64,000 nt of DNA from a bacterium (lineage in GTDB: Bacteria > Electryoneota > RPQS01): contig JAHDVH010000006.1 in NCBI GenBank assembly GCA_023382385.1, forward strand, positions 60,173 to 124,172, written 5' to 3'. A program made the position numbers and the translations under genes. Within the stretch, counting starts at the first letter, position 1. Each line of letters opens with the position of its first letter. This document shows, one piece after another, positions 1 to 8,491 of the stretch. The notes beneath the pieces are model-generated. The model searched no databases and was not told the origin of the DNA. It was given only the letters and a program-made list of their open reading frames with translations.

Positions 1-1
1 C

Positions 2-634
2 ACCGCGACAGGATACACCGACTCAGCTGGCTTTGCGCGTGTGACTTTATACAGCGGAAACCCGTTGCCGACCGTGAGTCGCTGGCTCAACTCACTAACA
101 GATCCGAATCTCGGGACGGCAATTCTATGTTCAGACGTGCCGGACCGTGATGGTGTTGCGAAGATCCTTGTTAAGACAGCCGGCGTTGACGCCACAGGAG
201 ACAGCGTCTGGGTGTGGTCGACTACGAACGTGACTTTTGACTACAGCCAGCCGATTCTGAACCTTCGCGAAGTCACCGTAAACGGTAATCCGAACGAACG
301 TACCCTCTTCATTGGGGAGAACGCCTTGATTCGATTTGCTCTGCACGATTTCAACTTCTGGCCGATGGTGTCAGGAACAGTTGTTACATTCAGCGCAAGT
401 TCTGGCAATGTCTATCCGTCCCAGATCGTGCTTGGTTGTCCGGGCGACACATCGTATACCGTGAGCTTCTTCAACAACCTGACAATCACTGATGACGACG
501 TCGCGACACCGGTGCTTATCAATGTCGACGCAGCCTATGGAGCAGCCTACGCTTTCACGCAAACATTCACGCTGAGAGCAGCATTCAATTCGCTTGCAAT
601 GCCTGAAGAGCGCGGCGAAGAAATCATTCAATAA
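2..634 (+). CDS. Ig-like domain surface protein, C-terminal fragment
   Basis: The frame is open to the first base, so the start lies upstream and about 210 C-terminal residues are visible. A GTG at 41 could be read as a start, but the codons before it (TDSAGFARV) continue the same beta-rich style, so I treat the gene as 5'-truncated by the window. The protein is rich in Thr, Val and Asn and has Ig-like phrases such as DRDGVAKILV and GTVVTFSASSGNV, which resemble invasin/Big_1-type domains used as cargo or stalk modules on cell surfaces. The stop is 11 bases before the next gene, so both are probably co-transcribed with the pilus genes downstream. A role as a pilus-associated adhesin is inference from position only; no catalytic motif is visible. 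Confidence 0.6.
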   Translation, partial: TATGYTDSAGFARVTLYSGNPLPTVSRWLNSLTDPNLGTAILCSDVPDRDGVAKILVKTAGVDATGDSVWVWSTTNVTFDYSQPILNLREVTVNGNPNERTLFIGENALIRFALHDFNFWPMVSGTVVTFSASSGNVYPSQIVLGCPGDTSYTVSFFNNLTITDDDVATPVLINVDAAYGAAYAFTQTFTLRAAFNSLAMPEERGEEIIQ

Positions 635-645
635 ACGAGGCAACA

Positions 646-1395
646 ATGCGAATAAAAAACTTAGCAGTAGTTATGGTCGCACTACTTGTTGCGGCCGAAG
701 CACCTGCCATGGTAGGCGGTCCGCTGTTCTGCGTTGGCAATCGTGTAACAAGTATGACTGTAGAGGCAGAGCAGGCGAAGCTGCGCGTTCCCATGGGTGA
801 GCAGCTGGATGTTCGGGGCGGTACGAGTAGCAAGCGGCTATTTCTCACGGGTCGCTATGGGTTGCAGGACTTCATGGATGGGTTCGTCAGGATTGGAGCC
901 GCGAACTTGAAGTTCGACGATTTCGGAAATGGATATAGCGCGTTTTCGAGCAATCCCACACTCGCCTGGGGCGCAGGCTTGAGAATAGGATTCGCATTCA
1001 CTGAGCAACTCGAGCTCAATGCAAACCTTGCGTATACGGGATTCAATGCCGAAGGTGATGTCACGCGAAATGGTCGAACTATTTCTAATAAGTATCTTTG
1101 GCAGGAGATTAGCCCTGCGCTGACCTTAGGGTATAGAGTATCGGAGATTACACCCTATGTCGGCGTTGGACAGACTTTTCTTATGGGTCGTCGTGAGTAC
1201 AATGTGTCATACAACGGGACGGCCCTTGCCTTGGCATCTGGCTCCGAAAAGATCTCTGACAGCGATCAGCCAATCAGCCCAATTGTTGGGCTGGAGTGGC
1301 ACCTTCCCGACGGCTACTCTTTAACTGGGGAAGCGGCAAGCGGAAGCGACGGGGATTGGAGCCTGTCGATTGGACTCTCACAAGCGTTGAGGTAG
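646..1395 (+). CDS. Outer-membrane beta-barrel protein, uncharacterised
   Basis: A 249-residue protein with a signal peptide (MRIKNLAVVMVALLVAAEAPA). The mature part alternates hydrophobic and polar residues with many aromatic and Gly positions (for example FVRIGAANLKF, ELNANLAYTGF, ITPYVGVGQTF), the pattern of a small 8- to 10-strand barrel such as the OmpA/OmpW-like barrels. It does not end in the classical C-terminal aromatic residue. An AACGAGGCAACA leader gives a good ribosome binding site before the ATG. It lies between a surface Ig-like protein and minor pilin genes, so it may take part in pilus passage or anchoring; that is inference. I do not recognise a specific family. Confidence 0.6.
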   Translation: MRIKNLAVVMVALLVAAEAPAMVGGPLFCVGNRVTSMTVEAEQAKLRVPMGEQLDVRGGTSSKRLFLTGRYGLQDFMDGFVRIGAANLKFDDFGNGYSAFSSNPTLAWGAGLRIGFAFTEQLELNANLAYTGFNAEGDVTRNGRTISNKYLWQEISPALTLGYRVSEITPYVGVGQTFLMGRREYNVSYNGTALALASGSEKISDSDQPISPIVGLEWHLPDGYSLTGEAASGSDGDWSLSIGLSQALR

Positions 1396-1417
1396 AACTC
1401 GACTGGAAGGAGTCAGG

Positions 1418-1798
1418 ATGAATAAGCACAGACGAATACGAAAGTTAGAGCGCGGGGTATCATTGCTCGAAGTGATGGTGACGGTTCTGATCGTTACCGG
1501 TGGACTAGTTGTCGTGATGTCCTCCTTTGTTGGCATGCAGAAGTCAAGTCGTTATGTCGAGAAGATGGAGACCGCAAACAGCCTCTTGCGCCTCGAAATG
1601 GAGATGCTCAGAAACATCCCTTATTCGAGTATTCGATCAAGCGAGGCGAACTACGGTACTGCCTGGAGCGACCAGCAAGACTTTCGACGACAGCTGATTG
1701 TCACGGATCTTGGAAATCTGAAGCGCGTTCGAGTGTTAGTTTATTTTGACGGTGACAAGCACGTTGCTGAAGCGACTACAATCATTGCAAGGCTATAA
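1418..1798 (+). CDS. pilV: Minor pilin-like protein, PilV type
   Basis: A 126-residue prepilin-like protein. Residues 10-30 contain a type III signal: basic leader, Gly, then the hydrophobic stretch VSLLEVMVTVLIVTGGLVVV with Glu at +5 of the mature form. This matches the PilD prepilin peptidase site and the PilV/PulJ minor pilin pattern. The remaining ~95 residues form a small globular domain. A GGAAGGAG ribosome binding site precedes the ATG. It is the first of three consecutive pilin-like genes (PilV, PilW and PilX types), as in the fimU-pilVWXY1 arrangement of Pseudomonas. Minor pilins are thought to prime pilus assembly in the inner membrane. The family call is firm, the exact orthology less so. 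Confidence 0.75.
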   Translation: MNKHRRIRKLERGVSLLEVMVTVLIVTGGLVVVMSSFVGMQKSSRYVEKMETANSLLRLEMEMLRNIPYSSIRSSEANYGTAWSDQQDFRRQLIVTDLGNLKRVRVLVYFDGDKHVAEATTIIARL

Positions 1799-1811
1799 AG
1801 GACAGAACTAC

Positions 1812-2579
1812 ATGGAACCGCATACAACAAAAAGCGGCATGTGGGCAATCTTGAGGGCTCGGGGCGGATCTCTCCTAGAACTGACAATTGCGATGACCCT
1901 AGGAGCAGTCATTCTTGTTTCGCTTTTCTCTCTTTACTATGTCGCCGCAGCTTCTGCCTCAAAGGAAGAGAGCAGACAGGCATCTGTTAAAGAGGGACGA
2001 CTGATCGCAATGCGCATGGTTCGCGACTTGCGAATGATCGGATTGTTTGCCACCCAGGATATCGACGGAGACAGCAACGACATCAATCGCGACATTCCTC
2101 TATTGTCGTGGAGCAACAATCTGCATGAGGCAATTGAGTTCGCTTCAACTTACTCAATAGCATTTACCTGTGATATTGACAACGACTCTCTGACGGAAAC
2201 AATCGAGCTCTATCGTAACGCAGGCGGCATACAGCAGAATGTATGGGAGTGGTCGCGGGATTCCGTAGCTTGGGGACAGCGATCAGCGCGGATAATCGGG
2301 TCGAACGTTGACGGTTTGCTCTTTCGCTATTTCGACAGAGAAGGGAACGAAATACCGAGTTCCGGGCCAATTCCAGTCGGTGGATACACATTGACGACCG
2401 GACAACGAATGCGGATTGCGGCAGTCGAGATGTCACTTGTAGTGCGTTCAAACGAAGAGGCGCAGCAACACAACCAGGAGTACCTCTCGCTTCCCGATGG
2501 AACATACTGGCGCGATAACTTTCACCGAGAAAAGTATCGATTTCTCGTGTGCGGCAGAAATCTTGGCTTAGGTGCATAG
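1812..2579 (+). CDS. pilW: Minor pilin-like protein, PilW type
   Basis: A 255-residue prepilin. I chose the ATG at 1812 (MEPHTTKS) because AAAGGA ends nine bases upstream and the resulting leader is short. The frame is open to 1746 inside pilV, but that extension overlaps the upstream gene. The signal is GGSLLELTIAMTLGAVILVS, with cleavage expected after Gly and Glu at +5 of the mature chain. After the helix come segments such as RQASVKEGRLIAMRMVRDLRM, typical of PilW/GspJ-like minor pilins, which help form the initiation complex at the pilus tip. It follows pilV by 13 bases and precedes the PilX-like gene by 16 bases. Confidence 0.75.
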   Translation: MEPHTTKSGMWAILRARGGSLLELTIAMTLGAVILVSLFSLYYVAAASASKEESRQASVKEGRLIAMRMVRDLRMIGLFATQDIDGDSNDINRDIPLLSWSNNLHEAIEFASTYSIAFTCDIDNDSLTETIELYRNAGGIQQNVWEWSRDSVAWGQRSARIIGSNVDGLLFRYFDREGNEIPSSGPIPVGGYTLTTGQRMRIAAVEMSLVVRSNEEAQQHNQEYLSLPDGTYWRDNFHREKYRFLVCGRNLGLGA

Positions 2580-2595
2580 CTCTTTAAGGATGACC

Positions 2596-4251
2596 ATGAA
2601 AACGTGTAATGGACAACCAGATAAGGGCAAGATCAAGGGCGTTGGTCGGCAGAGGGGCATGATCATGATCGCGGCGGTTGTGATGCTCGCCGGCCTGATG
2701 TTCGTGGCAACAACTGCGTCAATCAATTCAATTGGTACGGCCAAAGTGGAGACCACGGCATTAGATGAGACTCGTACTTTCTACGCTGCGGAGGCGGGAA
2801 TTGAGTGGGGTACTGATCAGGTTCGGGACTTGCTCATGGTTAACCTTGATCCTACTGATGCTCAACTGGACTCCCTGCCGAGTCCAAATATGGACGGATA
2901 CTCGTACGATCTCTATCAGATTGGCCGAGTAGGCACAACGACTCAGGAGGTACTTACCGCCGGCGACTACCGAGGGTTAATCGGCTTTGTCACAAGATAT
3001 CAGGTTGATGCGCGGGCCACATCTAATCGAACGTCAACTCAGATTAGCCGTGAGTTGCAACATCAATTCATTCCGCTCTTTCAGTTTGGTGTGTTCTACG
3101 ATGAAGATCTTGAGATCTTTCCCGGCCCTGCAATGACCTTCGAGGGTCGCGTCCACACTAACGCTGACCTGTATATTGGTGCTGAAACCGGCATTACGTG
3201 TAATTCGTATGTCACGGCGGGCGGTCGCATATGGCATCATCGTAAAGACGGTGCTCACATCGATCCTCCCGGGCCTGTGAATATTCGTGACCTGATTGGT
3301 GCATATCAAAACATGTGGCGGGGAGCATACTGGTTAGACAATCGACGAGTAGATTGGGCCGCGGCGGCTCTAACGCTGTGGCAGGGTCAAGTGCGTGACC
3401 AATCTCACGGAATGTCAACACTTCGTCTGCCGTTACCACCTGCCGCAGACCAGCACGAAATTGTCGAGCGGGCCGACACGTTGAACGATGGGCCGCAGCA
3501 AATCGAGACCAAGTATTGGTATAAGGCCGGAATGCGCTACGTCGACGGTGTTTTACGAGACAGCGCAGGTACTGTGCTGGTAAACAATAGCTACTTTGTG
3601 TACACTGTCAACAAATTCTATGACGATCGCGAGAATCGCTACATGGACGTTATTGACGTGAATATTGGCGCAATGCTAGCCGACAGCGCGTTGCCGGCCA
3701 ACGGAATCATCTACATCAGTGATTACCGAGGCGCCGATCCTGCTGTTCGAATTCGTAACGCCTCACGGCTGCCGTCAGTTGGGCTTTCAATCGCTACAGA
3801 TTTGCCGCTGTACGTATGGGGCAACTACAATACAGTGAACAAGCGAGGCTCTGCCTTGCTGTGCGACGCAATCACTTTCCTGTCACCAGCGTGGAGTGAC
3901 GCGAACTCGAGCGGTCCGCTCACTGGCCGGAATGCTACCTCCATGACAGTTAACGCGTGCATAATGACAGGGCATGTTCCCAGCACAAATGGCGGACAAT
4001 ACAGCGGGGGTTTGGAGAACTTAATGCGTTTTCTGGAGAGGTGGGGTGGACAGACTGTGACCTATCGCGGCAGTATCATAGACTTGTGGTTTAGCCGATA
4101 CAACATTGGCGCGTGGAGCTATGGAGACTTCTATACTGCTCCAAACAGAAACTGGGGATTTGACACTGACCTGCTTTCACCAAGCAATTGGCCTCCGGGC
4201 ACGCCCCGAGTCCACACAGTGCAGCGCGGTGCGTGGCGTCAGATTAGCTAA
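2596..4251 (+). CDS. PilX-like minor pilin with large C-terminal domain
   Basis: About 551 residues. The N-terminus has a basic leader (GKIKGVGRQRG) followed by the hydrophobic segment MIMIAAVVMLAGLMFVATTA and then ETRTFYAAEAGIEWG. That combination is the PilX/GspK-like signature, in which FYAAEAGIE follows the transmembrane helix. The C-terminal ~480 residues are much longer than PilX of Pseudomonas (about 200 residues) and carry beta-rich, Asp/Asn/Tyr-rich sequence, suggesting an exposed tip or adhesive domain. I take the ATG at 2596, five bases after AAGGA; ATG 2590 and GTG 2572 are alternatives. No PilY1 gene is seen nearby, so this protein might carry the tip function (inference). Confidence 0.65.
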   Translation: MKTCNGQPDKGKIKGVGRQRGMIMIAAVVMLAGLMFVATTASINSIGTAKVETTALDETRTFYAAEAGIEWGTDQVRDLLMVNLDPTDAQLDSLPSPNMDGYSYDLYQIGRVGTTTQEVLTAGDYRGLIGFVTRYQVDARATSNRTSTQISRELQHQFIPLFQFGVFYDEDLEIFPGPAMTFEGRVHTNADLYIGAETGITCNSYVTAGGRIWHHRKDGAHIDPPGPVNIRDLIGAYQNMWRGAYWLDNRRVDWAAAALTLWQGQVRDQSHGMSTLRLPLPPAADQHEIVERADTLNDGPQQIETKYWYKAGMRYVDGVLRDSAGTVLVNNSYFVYTVNKFYDDRENRYMDVIDVNIGAMLADSALPANGIIYISDYRGADPAVRIRNASRLPSVGLSIATDLPLYVWGNYNTVNKRGSALLCDAITFLSPAWSDANSSGPLTGRNATSMTVNACIMTGHVPSTNGGQYSGGLENLMRFLERWGGQTVTYRGSIIDLWFSRYNIGAWSYGDFYTAPNRNWGFDTDLLSPSNWPPGTPRVHTVQRGAWRQIS

Positions 4252-4263
4252 AGGAAAATCAGC

Positions 4264-5424
4264 ATGAAACTTGAGAAGAACACCCTAAAGAACCCTGAAG
4301 CAAAAGCGCGGCGTGCATTCCGAAGCGGGCGTTGGAAACTAGGGGCGCAGATTCTCGAAGAGCAGCTTCGCTCTAACGGCGAGGATTTCGCGAAATGGAA
4401 TCTTATAGGTGATCTAAAGTTCCGAGCAGGCGAGCGAGAAGCAGCGCTCACGCTATGGCGTCGCGCGCTCGACGGATACATGCAAGAGGCACTTCACGAG
4501 AATGCTTTGGGCGTTGCGCGAAAAGTTGTGCGCATGATCCCAGAGGAGGTCGACGTATATCTGTCGATCTCCGAAGCTTACCTCGGCCTAGAGTATTATG
4601 CCGACGCAATTTCTGCATTCCGGACGTTCATAAAGCTAAACAAGTCGAGCTCTCTGAGTGAGCGAAAGAACTGGTTTCGCAAGCTCTTGTCCTGCGACGT
4701 CAAGCATCTTCACCTGATAGAAGAAATTCAGCACATTCTCGCTGAGTCACACCTCGAGGACATCGAGCTTGAGCGCGATGTAAAGAGGTGGGCCGAGCAA
4801 ATGAGCATCGTACATGAAGCCGTAGCGATTGCGCCTGAAAGTGAATCGTTTGAACCTATCTCGATTAGTGCACAGGAAGCAATTAGTGACGAGGAGATGG
4901 GTCTTGCCACGTTAGGCGAGTCCGACTCTGAGTTTCATATGCCATACCCAATCTCTAATGTCGAAACGCGTGACGAGGGGGCGGAGGTCAAATACAGCTA
5001 CAACGTGGATCATGACTTCGAAGTGCCAAGTGAGAAATCGGAAGAACCTCTACCTGAGGGCCAAGGGAAGGATCACTATGATCTGGGTGTTGTCTATGCT
5101 GAAATGAAGCTCTGGGATGCAGCGATGACGGAGTTTCAAACTGCAAGGCGAGATCGTAGTATGCGTGGCAGGGCAACGATAGAATTAGCACAATGTTTCA
5201 AGAATGCGAACGATCCCCACAGAGCGCTCCGACTTCTCGAAGAGGAGTCGGCGTTAGGGCAATATGAATCCAGTATTCAGGATGACATCGCCTATGAATT
5301 AGGCGTGTTGCATCAGTTGGTGGGGAACACGTCCGACGCAATTGAGTACTTAGCGCAAATTGGGCATCAATCGGCGCACCATGCAGACGCGGCGCACAGG
5401 CTAGCGGAACTGAAAGCACAATAG
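4264..5424 (+). CDS. TPR-repeat protein in pilus operon
   Basis: 386 residues without a signal peptide. The first ~150 residues have helical repeats (AKARRAFRSGRWKLGAQIL, REAALTLWRRALDGY, YLSISEAYLGLEYYADAIS). An acidic, low-complexity linker follows at about 190-265, and the C-terminal ~120 residues again have TPR-like units (HYDLGVVYAEMKLWDAAM, GRATIELAQCFKNANDPHR, ELGVLHQLVGNTSDAIEYL). The protein is probably cytoplasmic and a scaffold. It starts 12 bases after the PilX-like gene and ends 20 bases before pilT. TPR proteins such as PilF (outer membrane) occur in pilus systems, but this one lacks a lipobox, so a cytoplasmic partner of the ATPase is more likely (inference). Confidence 0.65.
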   Translation: MKLEKNTLKNPEAKARRAFRSGRWKLGAQILEEQLRSNGEDFAKWNLIGDLKFRAGEREAALTLWRRALDGYMQEALHENALGVARKVVRMIPEEVDVYLSISEAYLGLEYYADAISAFRTFIKLNKSSSLSERKNWFRKLLSCDVKHLHLIEEIQHILAESHLEDIELERDVKRWAEQMSIVHEAVAIAPESESFEPISISAQEAISDEEMGLATLGESDSEFHMPYPISNVETRDEGAEVKYSYNVDHDFEVPSEKSEEPLPEGQGKDHYDLGVVYAEMKLWDAAMTEFQTARRDRSMRGRATIELAQCFKNANDPHRALRLLEEESALGQYESSIQDDIAYELGVLHQLVGNTSDAIEYLAQIGHQSAHHADAAHRLAELKAQ

Positions 5425-5444
5425 GCAAGGCTGAGGGCAAAGAC

Positions 5445-6542
5445 ATGGACTTGAAAGGCCTCTTGGAGCTTCTCTTTACGAGGAAAGCTTCCGATCTGCA
5501 TCTAAGAGTAGGAAGTGTTCCGGTTCTGCGAATTGACGGAAACTTGTTCGGCACCAGGCCGGAACCTGTCAGCGAGCGTGAGATGAATGCCCTACTAAGC
5601 GAGACGGTTACTACGCAACAGCTTGAGAAGTTTCTAAAGGAAAAGGAACTTGATCTTGCCCTTACTGTTCCCGGTCATGGACGTGTCAGAGTGAATGCCT
5701 ATTTCCAGAAAGGCACAGCGGCACTTGCATTTAGAGCAATTAAGACGCTAATCCCGGGCTTCAGCGAACTGAATTTGCCGTCCGTAGTTGAAAAGCTTTG
5801 CAATAGTAGGCGTGGCATAATTCTGCTGACAGGGGCAACTGGGTCAGGCAAGTCAACAACGATGGCTTCGATGATCGAGCACATCAATCAGACGCGTAGT
5901 GTCAATATACTCACAATCGAGGATCCAATTGAGTATGTCTTCAGTAACAAGAAGTCGCTGATCGCTCAGCGTGAAGTGCTGATCGACACAGAGTCATTCC
6001 TGGCGGCACTCACCCACGCGCTTCGTGAAGACCCTGATATCATTATGGTCGGCGAGATCCGCGACCAGAACACGATGAAGATTGCTCTGCAGGCGGCTGA
6101 GACCGGGCATCTGGTTCTTACCTCTTTGCATACCTTGAATGCAGTCGAGGCTGTGAATCGCATCATCTCGTTCTTCCCGCTTAACGAGCAAGCACAAATA
6201 CGAAGCATGCTCGCAGGTTCATTGCAATCCGTAATTTCGCAGCGGCTTGTCTCAAGAAGTGACGTACGCGGTCGAGTTCCCTTAGTTGAGGTCATGATAA
6301 ATACAACTGCAATTCGTGAATGCCTGGTGCAGCCGGACAAGATGAACTTGATCCATGGACTGATCGAGGATGATCAAGGAACACATGGAATGCAGACATT
6401 CGACCAGTCAATTTATGCACTTTACAAGAAGGGGATCATATCGCTCGAGACCGCTTTGGAGAATGCCAATAATCCGAACGATGTCGAAATGGCGGTACGT
6501 GGCATAAAGGCCTCAGGATCCAGGCTCGTGGAGGTGTCATAA
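5445..6542 (+). CDS. pilT: Type IV pilus retraction ATPase PilT
   Basis: 365 residues, the usual length for PilT. The N-terminal PAS-like domain begins MDLKGLLELLFTRKASDLHL, typical of the family. The ATPase domain has Walker A GATGSGKSTT at about 130-139, the Asp box TIEDPIEYVF, Walker B DPDIIMVGEIRD and the His box TGHLVLTSLHT. The retraction motif AIRNLI appears here as AIRECL, a variation of the expected motif. PilT hexamers at the inner membrane power pilus disassembly and twitching. A GAGGGC ribosome binding site precedes the ATG. No PilB extension ATPase is encoded in this window, so the counter-motor must lie elsewhere. Identification is secure. Confidence 0.95.
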   Translation: MDLKGLLELLFTRKASDLHLRVGSVPVLRIDGNLFGTRPEPVSEREMNALLSETVTTQQLEKFLKEKELDLALTVPGHGRVRVNAYFQKGTAALAFRAIKTLIPGFSELNLPSVVEKLCNSRRGIILLTGATGSGKSTTMASMIEHINQTRSVNILTIEDPIEYVFSNKKSLIAQREVLIDTESFLAALTHALREDPDIIMVGEIRDQNTMKIALQAAETGHLVLTSLHTLNAVEAVNRIISFFPLNEQAQIRSMLAGSLQSVISQRLVSRSDVRGRVPLVEVMINTTAIRECLVQPDKMNLIHGLIEDDQGTHGMQTFDQSIYALYKKGIISLETALENANNPNDVEMAVRGIKASGSRLVEVS

Positions 6543-6543
6543 A

Positions 6544-7191
6544 GTGCTGAATCACACGAATAGAAGCCTCCTGGATCTGCTAAAGGCCTATGGAGGGAGC
6601 AACTACAGCGGCCAAACAACCTGCGAAAGCAAGCGAGGTCAACTTATACTCTGGTTCGTGCGCGGCCATCTCGTGCACGCACAATCTCAGAGTGCAGGAG
6701 ACGGTTGGGACGCTCTGAAAACGGCCGCTACAGAAGCAATCGAAGTGACTGCCGAGAGTCCCGAGAGTCTTCCACCAGAGCGCTCGATTCGAGTAAGTCT
6801 CAGTAGGCTCATCAAGAGTCTGGAGGAGGAACATCGTAGTGTGAATCATGATCGCATGTATATCCCGATTCCGCTGCATGCGCAACTCCTGTTAAAGTTT
6901 AAGGAATTACAGAAGAGAGTACGAGGTCTCTCGGATATCCAGGCATATAGCATAGCAGGCAGTGATGATGGCTTGGAATGCCGGTCAAATGCTGACAAAT
7001 CGGGTAGCGAATCAAGCGAACGTATCCTAATTGAACTTGGGCCACGGGGCGCGACCTGGACGCACTACGCGAATGGGGAGGAAGTGTCGCTGAAAGGCGA
7101 CTCGACATTAACTACGTCAGAGCTTATGCGCGCGGGTGAGGAACTCATATCCGAGCTAAGAGTCATGAGGCAAAGAGGTGCTGACAAATGA
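6544..7191 (+). CDS. DUF4388/PATAN-like protein
   Basis: 215 residues, starting with GTG one base after the pilT stop; the GGAGG ribosome binding site lies inside the end of pilT, so translation is probably coupled. The first ~90 residues resemble the DUF4388 (PATAN) fold: LLDLLKAYGGSNYSGQTTCES, then KRGQLILWFVRGHLVHAQSQ and GDGWDALKTAATEA, the usual order of SG, strand, F.G..HA and G..A. The C-terminal half (about 95-215) has no family I recognise. DUF4388 domains are often seen with response regulators and surface-motility genes in myxobacteria and cyanobacteria. A regulatory adaptor role for PilT or its neighbours is inference. Confidence 0.55.
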   Translation: MLNHTNRSLLDLLKAYGGSNYSGQTTCESKRGQLILWFVRGHLVHAQSQSAGDGWDALKTAATEAIEVTAESPESLPPERSIRVSLSRLIKSLEEEHRSVNHDRMYIPIPLHAQLLLKFKELQKRVRGLSDIQAYSIAGSDDGLECRSNADKSGSESSERILIELGPRGATWTHYANGEEVSLKGDSTLTTSELMRAGEELISELRVMRQRGADK

Positions 7192-8345
7192 GCAGGCACC
7201 CGCTACAAGATTCCTTGCTCGAGGAACGCCTGAGGCGCAGCAGACTGCTGAGCAACGAGCAGATTGAGTTAGTTCAGGAACTGCAGAAAGAGTCATCCAT
7301 CGGCCTCGCGCAAGCTATCGTTGAGTTAGATTTGCTTACGCAAAATGAAGTTGACCGAATCGTGTCTTCAGATGCAGATATTCGGTCAATTAGGTTAGAG
7401 GAAGTGACAATCGAACCTGAAGCAATACGTCATGTCCCCGCAAGAGTTGCAAGGGAGTTCAGATGTATTCCAATAAAGAGAAGCGGGAACACTCTTGTTG
7501 TCGCTGCTGCTGACCCGAGCGGGTGCCCAGTTCGTGATGCTCTCCGCTCTGTCACCGATGCTGAGATCGTTCTGTTTTCTGCAGATCCTGAAGCTGTCGA
7601 ACATGCAGTATTTATATACTACGGCGATCGCAACGGAGGCTCAAGAGGAACAACACAAACGCCTCAAGGGAGAAAAAGCGCAGACCACTATGCGCATTGG
7701 AGAGTTCCGCAGGCCACACCGCAGACTTTTGATACGTTCTACGATCACGATGGCGTTCGCAGTGCGCGTGAAATCGGCAAGCAGATCGCAGCAGGTGCAG
7801 CAGAGCCCATTGACATGCCACTACTCTTCGTAGGTGAGAGTGGTAGTGGGAAGACGCACTTGGTAAAAGCGATTCAGCACTACATGTCTCGGAGCAATCC
7901 ACTTGCTCGCGGCCTGCTCTGCTCTGGAAGCGAGTTTGTGGATAGCACACTTGAGTTCCTTGCAGTTAGAGAAGTGGCCTATTTCAGGTATGAGCTGCGT
8001 GACCGCGAGATAGTAATAGTGGATGACGCGGGTAAGTGCTTTGGTATGCCTGTGGTTGAACAGGAATTGAGTAGCCTTTGTGAGCACTACAGGAGCAGTG
8101 GGGGAGTTGTTGTACTAACCTTAGCGCCGGAAGACATATGCGCCGGTCCATCCACACAAGAGCTGCGCGAAACTCTGTCACGTGGTACTGAGATCGAACT
8201 TAGCATGCCGTCACCTTCTGCATTGCGCGACATCGCCACCAAGCGCGGTGTTAAGGCAGAGATTCTTGATGATGATGTGATGGAGGCTTCAGTACAGAAT
8301 GGTGGAGGTTGGCCGGCTCTGCGCAACTGCCTTTGCACAAAGTAG
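7188..8345 (+). CDS. MshEN domain fused to DnaA/Hda-like AAA+ ATPase
   Basis: 385 residues overlapping the previous gene by four bases (ATGA). Residues ~5-145 read as the MshEN/T2SSE N-terminal domain found at the front of PilB and GspE (GLAQAIVELDLLTQNEVDRIV, then HVPARVAREFRCIPIKR, GNTLVVAAADPS). The secretion ATPase that normally follows is absent. Instead residues ~180-385 look like the AAA+ core of DnaA/Hda: a TFDTFYDHDG entry, Walker A GESGSGKTH at about 215, Walker B REIVIVDDAG near 275, sensor I VVVLTLAPED, then LSRGTEIELSMPSPSALRDI and GWPALRNCL, matching the DnaA box VII to sensor II region. There is no DnaA DNA-binding domain IV. The c-di-GMP-binding motif of MshEN is only partly kept. 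Function unknown; a regulator of pilus motors is inference. Confidence 0.7.
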   Translation: MSRHPLQDSLLEERLRRSRLLSNEQIELVQELQKESSIGLAQAIVELDLLTQNEVDRIVSSDADIRSIRLEEVTIEPEAIRHVPARVAREFRCIPIKRSGNTLVVAAADPSGCPVRDALRSVTDAEIVLFSADPEAVEHAVFIYYGDRNGGSRGTTQTPQGRKSADHYAHWRVPQATPQTFDTFYDHDGVRSAREIGKQIAAGAAEPIDMPLLFVGESGSGKTHLVKAIQHYMSRSNPLARGLLCSGSEFVDSTLEFLAVREVAYFRYELRDREIVIVDDAGKCFGMPVVEQELSSLCEHYRSSGGVVVLTLAPEDICAGPSTQELRETLSRGTEIELSMPSPSALRDIATKRGVKAEILDDDVMEASVQNGGGWPALRNCLCTK

Positions 8346-8491
8346 ATTCCAGTGCAAGCATGTTCGCATCAGAGTAAGTGATGACTCATCAGCGAAGGTG
8401 CATGCGCGAATAGACGGCTGAGGTAAGCAAGAAGGCGTGGCACCCGCAAGTAGAGGTGTCACATGATCGCAACGTGGAGATGTAGAATAGA

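Noticed and set aside
8437-8462. Hairpin GTGGCACC/GGTGTCAC as a terminator in the pilus operon
   Set aside because: There is no following T-run; it may be a weak RNA structure but nothing supports a function.
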